The translations under genes were made by a program, and so were the position numbers. Positions 34,720 through 41,271 of a stretch of DNA of 64,000 nucleotides are shown here, one piece after another; position 1 is the first letter of the stretch, and each line of letters begins with the position of its first letter. This stretch comes from Actinoplanes xinjiangensis (GTDB lineage: Bacteria > Actinomycetota > Actinomycetes > Mycobacteriales > Micromonosporaceae): assembly GCF_003148685.1 (NCBI RefSeq), contig NZ_QGGR01000002.1, positions 558,001 to 622,000 on the forward strand. Direction: 5' to 3'. Below the pieces are notes generated by a model. The model saw only the letters and a list, made by a program, of their open reading frames with translations, ran no database searches and was not told where the DNA came from.

Positions 34720-35648
34720 TTGGTTGCTCCCACCGGGGTCGGTGTGGCGGTCAGGGAGAGGTAGACGTCCTCGAGGGTGCGCCGGCGGGTGTTGATCGCG
34801 GTCACGTCGGCGCCGGCGGTGGCGAACCAGGCCAGCACCTCGGCGAGCCCGGCCGTGTCGAGGGAGCCGGAGATCGTGTACTGCCCGGGGGTGGGCTCCG
34901 CGACCGTACGCCCCGCGCGCAGCCCGGTGAGGTCGAGGCCGGGATCGGCCCGCACCTCCAGGACGTCGATGGCCGCGGCCGAGGTCAACTCGGCCGGGGT
35001 GCCGGTCGCCGCCACCGTGCCGGACCGCATGATCACCACGTCGTCGGCGAGGCGCTCCGCCTCGTCCAGCAGGTGGGTGGTGAGCAGCACCGACACGCCG
35101 TCGGCCCGCAGCTCCTCGATCAGCTGCCAGGTGGTGTGCCGGGCCTCGGTGTCCATCCCGGCGGTCGGCTCGTCCAGGAAGACCAGCTCGGGGCGGCCGA
35201 CCAGGGCCACCGCGAGGCTGAGCCGCTGCTGCTCGCCGCCGGACAGGCGGCGGAACCGGGTCCGCTCGAATCTCCGCAGCCCGAGCCGGTCCAGCAGCAT
35301 GTCGGTGTCGAGCGGGTGGGCCGCGAACGACGCGAACAGGCGCAGGATCTCGCCGGCCGTCGCCCACGGGTAGACACCACCGGACTGGAGCATGATCCCG
35401 AGCCGGGGCATCAGCTCGTCGTGGTCGCCGACCGGGTCCAGCCCGAGCACCCGGGCCCGGCCGTCGTCCGGCCGGCGGAAGCCCTCACAGATCTGCAGGA
35501 GGCTGGTCTTGCCGGCGCCGTTGTGCCCGAGCAGAGCGAGCACCCGTCCGCGGGGCAGGGAGAGCGACACCCCGTCGACGGCTGTCGTCTCGCCGTAACG
35601 CACCACGACGTCCCGCACCTCGACCGCGGCCGCGTCGCCACCCATCAT
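34716..35648 (-). CDS. ABC transporter ATP-binding protein (second exporter)
   Basis: A 310-residue ATPase with Walker A GHNGAGKTS, signature RLSGGEQQR, Walker B LVFLDEPTAGMD and H-loop TTHLLDEAE, followed by a C-terminal domain ending TRRRTLEDVYLSLT, typical of DrrA-like ATPases. ATG 35648 (or 35645) is taken because the ABC core begins about ten residues later and GGCGGGA precedes it. The gene heads a two-gene unit with the overlapping permease. The region upstream (35649-35803) has no gene. Confidence 0.92.
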   Translation of the reverse strand: MMGGDAAAVEVRDVVVRYGETTAVDGVSLSLPRGRVLALLGHNGAGKTSLLQICEGFRRPDDGRARVLGLDPVGDHDELMPRLGIMLQSGGVYPWATAGEILRLFASFAAHPLDTDMLLDRLGLRRFERTRFRRLSGGEQQRLSLAVALVGRPELVFLDEPTAGMDTEARHTTWQLIEELRADGVSVLLTTHLLDEAERLADDVVIMRSGTVAATGTPAELTSAAAIDVLEVRADPGLDLTGLRAGRTVAEPTPGQYTISGSLDTAGLAEVLAWFATAGADVTAINTRRRTLEDVYLSLTATPTPVGATK

Positions 35649-35803
35649 GAGTCCCGCCCATCTGCGCTTCGTCCGCCACCGCCACCATACGGTGGCCCGC
35701 TGAAGCCCCCGGCTCGGCGGTGCGCACCGGATGGCCTGTCCCACACTCCCCCGCCGCACCGCTGGAGACCTCCTACCGAGGTCGGGCCTTATCGTCTCCA
35801 GGT

Positions 35804-36265
35804 ATGAGCGTCGTGCAGATCTACACCGACGGGGCGTGTGCGCCCAATCCCGGTCCGGGCGGCTGGGGCGCGGTGCTGCGCTGGGGACGGGCGGAGAAGG
35901 ATCTCTGCGGCGGCGAGGCGACCACGACCACGAACAACCGGATGGAACTGACCGCCCCGATCCGGGCGCTGGAGGCGCTGAACCGGGCGCCGCTGACGGT
36001 GGAGATCTACACCGACAGCGTCTACGTGCGCAACGGCATCACCCAGTACATGCACAACTGGAAGCGGAACGGGTGGATGACCTCGGCCCGGCAGCCGGTG
36101 AAGAACGTCGACCTGTGGAAACGGCTCGACGAGGCGGTCCGGCGGCACGAGGTCACCTGGCACTGGGTGAAGGGGCACGCCGGCCACCCGGAGAACGAGC
36201 GGGCCGACCGGCTCGCCGCGCGCGGGCTGCGCGAGGCGGTCGAGGCGGCGAAGCTGAAGAGCTGA
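35804..36265 (+). CDS. rnhA: Ribonuclease HI
   Basis: A 153-residue RNase HI that degrades the RNA strand of RNA-DNA hybrids. The four carboxylates of the active site are all visible: Asp in [12 protein letters not shown] (residue 8), Glu in NNRMELTA (about 47), Asp in IYTDSVYV (about 71) and the last Asp in ENERADRLA (about 135). The basic-handle region WKRNGWMTS is present. ATG 35804 follows a weak binding site. It is monocistronic, and a hairpin follows. Length matches the family. Confidence 0.96.
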   Translation: MSVVQIYTDGACAPNPGPGGWGAVLRWGRAEKDLCGGEATTTTNNRMELTAPIRALEALNRAPLTVEIYTDSVYVRNGITQYMHNWKRNGWMTSARQPVKNVDLWKRLDEAVRRHEVTWHWVKGHAGHPENERADRLAARGLREAVEAAKLKS

Positions 36266-36273
36266 GAACCGGC

Positions 36274-36308
36274 GATCCCGGGTACGGCACGGGCGGCCGC
36301 CCGGGATC
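36274..36308. terminator. Hairpin between convergent rnhA and a hypothetical gene
   Basis: The inverted repeat GATCCCGGG / CCCGGGATC flanks a 17-base GC-rich loop nine bases after the rnhA stop. It could terminate both convergent transcripts. Confidence 0.5.
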
Positions 36309-36334
36309 GGCGGACGGCACGCCCCCGGCCGTGC

Positions 36335-36742
36335 TCACGGGGAGGTGTTGACCTCGGAGGGAGCCGGATCGTCGGCGCTCTCCACCTGGCGCGGGACCTT
36401 GGCGCGTGCCACCCGGTCGACGGGCAGCCGGTAGGTCTTCGCGCGCACCAGTTCCTCGGGCACGGCGTGGCGGCCCTCCCGCTGGCCGGGGACGTCAGGC
36501 GCGTCCGGAGCGTCGGGGTCGGTGTCCGTGTCGGCGTCCGGCGAGTCCGGCTTCCGGCCGGCGGCCCGGGCCGCCATGCTGAACACGCTGCGGGTGGCCG
36601 CGTCGTACCCGGTCTTGTACGCGTCCCGGAGGTCGGGGCCGCTCTGCCGGCGCTGATGGAAGCGCCCGGCGGCATACCCGGCGCAGGCCATGAGGGCGGC
36701 GGCCAGAACGATCAGCAGTGCGATGTCGCCCGGTGTGGTCAT
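36335..36742 (-). CDS. Small membrane-anchored hypothetical protein
   Basis: A 135-residue protein of unknown function. One transmembrane helix (residues about 7-25) is followed by a basic segment GRFHQRRQ, a YKTGYDAATRS helix and a disordered acidic region with several D-x-D-x-D and Pro residues near 65-85. The tail is charged. No known domain is recognised. It ends convergently with rnhA and diverges from the sugar-binding lipoprotein gene across about 345 bases. Codon use is normal for this genome. Confidence 0.65.
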   Translation of the reverse strand: MTTPGDIALLIVLAAALMACAGYAAGRFHQRRQSGPDLRDAYKTGYDAATRSVFSMAARAAGRKPDSPDADTDTDPDAPDAPDVPGQREGRHAVPEELVRAKTYRLPVDRVARAKVPRQVESADDPAPSEVNTSP

Positions 36743-37086
36743 GCTCTGATTGTGACGAATCGGATAGACCGCCAGCTATGGCCCGTTTGACGTACCCCGG
36801 AGGAATTAGGTCGAAGGCTCAACTCACTTTCAGTGACGGTTCGGTGGCCGCTGTTCTCCGCGTCGCGCACCTGAACTGGGCCATATGACGTGAAGCCCTT
36901 AACCGTGAGTTACATTCAGCACAGCTGTGACATGGTCCGGCACCATCCGCCCAGCTCAAGATCCTCTCGGCTCTGGCGCATGGTGAAGCGTCGATAGATC
37001 ACGAGTTGACACCTTTGAACGTGAAGCGGCACGGTACTTCCGATTGTCGTCGTGGCAACGACGGGTCTGGATGATGGAGGAACACC
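36743..37086. other. Intergenic region before the sugar-binding lipoprotein
   Basis: About 345 bases without a convincing gene and somewhat richer in A+T than the coding DNA. A TTGACA hexamer at 37006-37011 may be a -35 box, but the -10 region is weak. A short inverted repeat GTCGT...ACGAC lies near 37046-37062, in a place where a LacI/ROK-type repressor could act. GGAGGA at 37076-37081 is the ribosome binding site of the next gene. Confidence 0.4.
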
Positions 37087-38352
37087 ATGCGCTCCACCCG
37101 ACGCGCCCTGGCGGCCGTCGTCGGCGCCGCCGCACTGCTCGTGGCGTCCGCCTGCGGGACCGGGGAGGACGACGACTCCACGGCCTCGAAGGTCGAGGTC
37201 TTCACCTGGTGGGCCGAGGGCGGGGAGAAGGCCGGCCTGGACGCTCTGGTCAGCCGATTCACCACCACCTGCCCCGGCCAGGAGTTCGTCGGCGGCGCGG
37301 TGGCCGGCGGGGCCGGCGTCAACGCCAAGCAGGTCCTCAACGCCCGGCTCCAGCAGAACGACCCGCCGGACACCTTCCAGGTGCACGCCGGCGCCGAGTT
37401 GCTCGACCACATCGACTCGGGCCAGATCAAGGATCTGACCAGCGAGTTCTCGTCGTGGGGCCTGACCGGGACGCTGCCGGAGGGCCTGATCGAGACGATC
37501 ACGGTCAACGGCGCGCTGTGGTCGGTGCCGGTGGGTGTGCACCGGGCCAACGTCGTGTGGACCAACGACCAGGTGCTCGCCAGGTCCGGCATCCTGACCG
37601 CGCCGAAGACGCTGGACGCCTTCATCGCCGATCTCGGCAGGCTGCGCCGGGACGGCATCGAGTCCCCGCTCGCGCTGGGCCGGGACTGGACCCAGCTGAT
37701 GCTGCTCGAATCGGTGCTGATCAGCGACCTGGGACCGAAGCGGTTCACCGGGCTGTTCACCGGTGCCACCAAGTGGGAGAGCAGGGCGGTCCGCGCGGCG
37801 ATCGACGACTACGCCCGGATCCTCGACTTCAGCAACCCCGACCGGGACTCGCTGGACTGGCCCGACGCGGAGCGGCTGCTCATCGACGGCAAGGCCGGCT
37901 ACCAGCTGATGGGTGACTGGCTCGCGGCGGACCTGGAGGCAAACAACTTCAGCGGGTACGACTCGTTCACCTTCCCCGGCAACGGCCGGGCCTTCCAGTG
38001 GCTGGCCGACTCGTTCGCGCTGCCCACCCGGGCGGTCAACCCGGCCGGCGGCTCCTGCTGGCTGCAGACGGTCGCCTCGCCGGAGGGCCAGCAGGCGTTC
38101 AACGTGCAGAAGGGCTCGATCCCGGCCCGGACCGACGCGCCCACCACCGGCTTCTCCGACTACCAGCTGGCGGCGGCCGGCGACTGGAAGTCCGGAGTGG
38201 CGGTCCCGTCCTGCGCGCACGGCTCGGCCTGCTCCCAGCCGTGGCAGAACGCGGCGAACGCGGCCCTCGGCGCCTTCTCCACCTCCGGTGACGCGACGGC
38301 GCTCCAGAGTGCGCTGGCCGCGGCGGCCAAGCAGTTCGTCCGCCAGGGCTGA
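37087..38352 (+). CDS. Sugar ABC transporter substrate-binding lipoprotein (orphan)
   Basis: A 421-residue extracytoplasmic binding protein of the family-1 (sugar) type. The signal peptide ends in lipobox VASAC near residue 23. The mature protein starts with KVEVFTWWAEGGE, typical of glucose/mannose-type binding proteins, and continues with PDTFQVHAGAELL and the hinge segment LWSVPVGVHRANVVW. The late SIPARTDAPT segment and the C-terminal AALAAAAKQFV helix fit the family. Four cysteines near the C-terminal half may form disulfides. No permease or ATPase gene adjoins it, so it either shares a transporter encoded elsewhere or acts as a sensor. The start is well placed behind GGAGGA. Confidence 0.88.
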   Translation: MRSTRRALAAVVGAAALLVASACGTGEDDDSTASKVEVFTWWAEGGEKAGLDALVSRFTTTCPGQEFVGGAVAGGAGVNAKQVLNARLQQNDPPDTFQVHAGAELLDHIDSGQIKDLTSEFSSWGLTGTLPEGLIETITVNGALWSVPVGVHRANVVWTNDQVLARSGILTAPKTLDAFIADLGRLRRDGIESPLALGRDWTQLMLLESVLISDLGPKRFTGLFTGATKWESRAVRAAIDDYARILDFSNPDRDSLDWPDAERLLIDGKAGYQLMGDWLAADLEANNFSGYDSFTFPGNGRAFQWLADSFALPTRAVNPAGGSCWLQTVASPEGQQAFNVQKGSIPARTDAPTTGFSDYQLAAAGDWKSGVAVPSCAHGSACSQPWQNAANAALGAFSTSGDATALQSALAAAAKQFVRQG

Positions 38353-38391
38353 GGGCGGGCACATCCGGCCCGGATCGGGCACGATGAGCGG

Positions 38392-39348
38392 ATGGGTGAG
38401 GAGCGCGACGGCGTACCGCTGACCAATCTGGATCAGGAGCTGTTCCCGGGGGCCGGTGTGACCAAGCGGGACCTGCTCGACTACCTGGACGCGGTGGCCG
38501 ACCGGTTCCTCCCGGTGCTGCGGGACCGTCCGCTCTCGGTGGTCCGGGTGCTCCGCGGGCAGGAGCGGTTCATGCAGAAGAACCTGCCGAAGTACACGCC
38601 GGACTGGGTGCCGCGCGCCACGGTCTGGGCCGAGGCGTCGCACCGCGAGGTGACGTACGCGCTGGCCAACGACCGGCGGACGCTGTTCTGGCTGGGCAAT
38701 CAGCGGGCCGTGGAGTACCACCCGGCCCTGATGACCGCCGGCTCGGCGCACCCCACCCACCTGATCATGGACCTGGACCCGCCGGACGACGGCGGATTCG
38801 GCGTCGCCGTGGCGGCGGCCCGGCTCGTCCGGGAGGCGCTCGCCGGCGCCGGGATGTCCGGTGCGGTCAAGACCAGCGGCTCGAAGGGCGTGCACGTCTT
38901 CGTGCCGCTGGCCGGCGAGCCCGCGGTGGAGGACGTGGCGGCCGCCCAGCGCGCGGTGGCCGCCCGCGCCGAACGCATCGATCCCGAACTGGCCACCACC
39001 GCGTTCATCCGCGAGGACCGGCACGGCAAGGTCTTCCTGGACGCGACCCGGGCCGGCGGGGCGACCGTGGCGGCGGCGTACAGCCCGCGGATCAGGCCCG
39101 GCGCGCCGGTGTCGTTCCCGGTCGCGTGGTCCGATCTCGATCGGGTCGCGCCGGCCGACTTCACCGTGCGGACCGCGCCCGGGCTGCTCGCCGGCGGCGA
39201 CCCGTGGGCGGAGTCGATGCCGACGCCGCAGGTGCTGGACGCCGGGCTAATCGCCGAGGGACACACCATCCCGGTCGCCCGGGTCCAGGCCATGCACGAG
39301 GGCAAACGGCGCGCCCGCGCCCGCCGCGAGGCGGGCGGGGAGGCCTGA
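38392..39348 (+). CDS. LigD-type polymerase domain protein (AEP primase family)
   Basis: A 318-residue protein equal to the stand-alone polymerase domain of LigD, an archaeo-eukaryotic primase-type enzyme used in non-homologous end joining. Family marks are the opening LTNLDQELFPGAGVTKRDLLDY, then GQERFMQKNLPKYTPDW, catalytic Asp pair in IMDLDPPD near residue 125, and KTSGSKGVHVFVPL near 165. No ligase or nuclease domain and no ku gene are present nearby. Such solo polymerases can add nucleotides at ends or fill gaps alongside separate ligases. Length and domain boundaries are complete, so it is not a fragment. Confidence 0.9.
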   Translation: MGEERDGVPLTNLDQELFPGAGVTKRDLLDYLDAVADRFLPVLRDRPLSVVRVLRGQERFMQKNLPKYTPDWVPRATVWAEASHREVTYALANDRRTLFWLGNQRAVEYHPALMTAGSAHPTHLIMDLDPPDDGGFGVAVAAARLVREALAGAGMSGAVKTSGSKGVHVFVPLAGEPAVEDVAAAQRAVAARAERIDPELATTAFIREDRHGKVFLDATRAGGATVAAAYSPRIRPGAPVSFPVAWSDLDRVAPADFTVRTAPGLLAGGDPWAESMPTPQVLDAGLIAEGHTIPVARVQAMHEGKRRARARREAGGEA

Positions 39349-39388
39349 GACTACTTCGATCGGTGTACGCGGTACTCGGGAGGCGTCG

Positions 39389-40525
39389 ATGCGGGTGACA
39401 GCGCCGGGACGACGCGCCACCCGGCCCGGCGGCCCTAACGTCCCGGCCATGACGAACCTCACCCGGGTCGCGGCCGTCCTGACGCTCGTCGGGGTGCCGG
39501 CCGGGCTCGCGCTCACCGGCGGCAACGCCGACACCGTGCTGACCCTCACGCTCGCCGCCTGGCTGGCCGGGTTCGCCCTGCTCGCCCACCGATGGCCGCT
39601 CGCCGTCCTGGTCGTCACGGTGCTGACGGTCAACGCCTGGCGGATCTCCGGCCTGATCGAGGCCGGCTGGCTGTGGCCGGCCACCGCCGCGCTGGTCGCC
39701 CTGGTCCTGGCGGGCCGTCTGCGGACCGCGGTGTCGGCCGCCGTCGGCACGCTGCTCTGGGGCCTCCAGTGGGACACGTTCGTCCACCCGCACGACGCGG
39801 ACTGGGTTCTCGGCCGGCTGGGTGGGGAGGCACTGTGGGCCGGTGCCGTCCTGGCCGGCGCCACGGCGTACCGGAACACGCTGCGCTGGCGGGCCGAGGC
39901 CGCCCAGCGGTTCGACGTCGAGTCCCGCCGCCGACGGGCCGAGGAGCGGGTGGAGATCGCCCGCGACCTGCACGACGTGGTCTCGCACACGCTCGCCGTC
40001 GTGGGGGTGCACCTGAACGTGGCGCTGGACGCCTTCGACACCGAGCCGGAGGAGGCCAAGGCGTCGCTGCGGCTCGCCCAGGAGGTCCGCGGCCGGGCGA
40101 TGACCGACCTGAAAGCGCTGGTCGGCGTGCTGCGCGAGGGGGAACTGCCCGCCCTGGAGGGTCTCGGCCGGCTGTTCGACCAGGTCCGCGAGGCGGGACT
40201 GGAGGTGTCGTTCAACGAGTTCGGCGACCCGGTCGAGGTGCCCGCCCCGGTCGCCGCCGCGATCCACCGGGTGGTGCAGGAGTCATTGACCAACACGGTG
40301 CGGCACGCCGGCGCCCGCCGGGTCGTGGTGACGATCCGCTACGCGCCGGACAGCGTGCTCGTCGACGTCCGGGACGACGGGACGGGTGGCGGCCGAACCG
40401 TCGACGGCCACGGCATCGCCGGGATGCGCGAGCGGGTGGCCGCGCTCGGCGGCGCACTCACCGCCGGCCCGGGCCGGACCGGTTTCACGGTCCGGGCAAG
40501 CATCCCGATCACGGAGCGGACATGA
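39389..40525 (+). CDS. NarL-partner sensor histidine kinase
   Basis: A 378-residue membrane kinase with about four hydrophobic segments in residues 25-150. The HisKA_3 motif VEIARDLHDVVSHTLAVVG comes next, followed by a HATPase with the LTNTVRHAGA N-box, VRDDGTGG and a HGIAGMRERVAALGG G-box. GGGAGG five bases before ATG 39389 supports that start. ATG 39449, where membrane homology begins, has no binding site. The stop overlaps the regulator start by ATGA at 40522. Sensor input is unknown. Confidence 0.9.
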   Translation: MRVTAPGRRATRPGGPNVPAMTNLTRVAAVLTLVGVPAGLALTGGNADTVLTLTLAAWLAGFALLAHRWPLAVLVVTVLTVNAWRISGLIEAGWLWPATAALVALVLAGRLRTAVSAAVGTLLWGLQWDTFVHPHDADWVLGRLGGEALWAGAVLAGATAYRNTLRWRAEAAQRFDVESRRRRAEERVEIARDLHDVVSHTLAVVGVHLNVALDAFDTEPEEAKASLRLAQEVRGRAMTDLKALVGVLREGELPALEGLGRLFDQVREAGLEVSFNEFGDPVEVPAPVAAAIHRVVQESLTNTVRHAGARRVVVTIRYAPDSVLVDVRDDGTGGGRTVDGHGIAGMRERVAALGGALTAGPGRTGFTVRASIPITERT

Positions 40526-41178
40526 CCATCACGGTTCTCCTCGCCGACGACCAGCACCTGGTCCGGGCCGGTTTCCGGAGCCTGCTGCGGCGCGGCCGGG
40601 ACCTGTCGGTGGTGGGCGAGGCGTCCACCGGCGACGAGGCGGTGCGCGCGGCCCGGGAACTCCAGCCGGACGTGATCCTGATGGACATCCGGATGCCCGG
40701 CATGGACGGCATCACGGCGACCCGGCGGATCCTGGCCGCCCAGCGGGCCCGGATCATCATCCTGACCACCTTCGAGACCGACGAGTACGTCTTCGCCGCC
40801 CTCGCCGCCGGAGCCAGTGGCTTCCTGACCAAGGAGATCGACCCGGACGGGCTGCGTGCCGCGGTCCGGGTGGTGGCCGGCGGTGACGCGCTGCTCTCGC
40901 CCAGCGTGACGCGCCGTGTCGTCGGCCAGTTCGCGCACCGTCCGGTCCCGGCGGCCGGCCGGGCGGGCGGAGAACGGCTGTCGGTGCTCACCGGGCGTGA
41001 GCGCGAGGTGGTCCGCCTGGTCGCGACCGGCCTGTCCAACGACGAGATCGCCGCCACTCTGGTGATCAGCCCCCTGACCGCGAAGACCCACGTCACCCGG
41101 GCCATCGCCAAGCTCGGAGTCCGTGACCGGGTGCAGTTGGTGATCGTCGCCTACGAGGACGGCCTGGTCGGTAACTGA
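40522..41178 (+). CDS. NarL/LuxR-family response regulator
   Basis: A 218-residue regulator paired with the preceding kinase. The receiver has LLADDQHLVRAG, phosphoacceptor Asp in VILMDIRMPGMDG near 54, and Lys in FLTKEID near 104. The C-terminal LuxR-type helix-turn-helix reads LTGREREVVRLVATGLSNDEIA, then SPLTAKTHVTRAIAKLG. ATG 40522 is within the ATGA overlap. No target promoter can be pinned down. The cyclase/phosphodiesterase gene that follows starts 94 bases later and might be in the same transcript. Confidence 0.93.
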   Translation: MTITVLLADDQHLVRAGFRSLLRRGRDLSVVGEASTGDEAVRAARELQPDVILMDIRMPGMDGITATRRILAAQRARIIILTTFETDEYVFAALAAGASGFLTKEIDPDGLRAAVRVVAGGDALLSPSVTRRVVGQFAHRPVPAAGRAGGERLSVLTGREREVVRLVATGLSNDEIAATLVISPLTAKTHVTRAIAKLGVRDRVQLVIVAYEDGLVGN

Positions 41179-41224
41179 TCGTCAGGATCTTCTCAGGACG
41201 GCCCGCACCGGCCCGATGACCCGG

Positions 41225-41247
41225 TTATCCACACCTCGGCCGAGGTG
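41225..41247. other. DnaA-box-like 9-mer and adjoining palindrome
   Basis: TTATCCACA (41225-41233), identical to the E. coli DnaA box, overlaps the perfect palindrome CACCTCGGCCGAGGTG (41232-41247). They lie between the response-regulator stop and the start of the GGDEF-EAL gene. The palindrome could be a weak terminator or an operator. A single DnaA box does not indicate an origin. Confidence 0.4.
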
Positions 41248-41271
41248 ACGCAACCGGAAAGGGGCGAGCGG

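Noticed and set aside
36916..39024. Minus-strand open frame of 702 codons opposite the sugar-binding lipoprotein and LigD-type genes
   Set aside because: Both plus-strand genes have strong family evidence; the opposite frame is low-complexity and lacks a start signal.
41225..41233. Replication origin
   Set aside because: Only one DnaA box is found and no dnaA, dnaN or AT-rich unwinding region is present.
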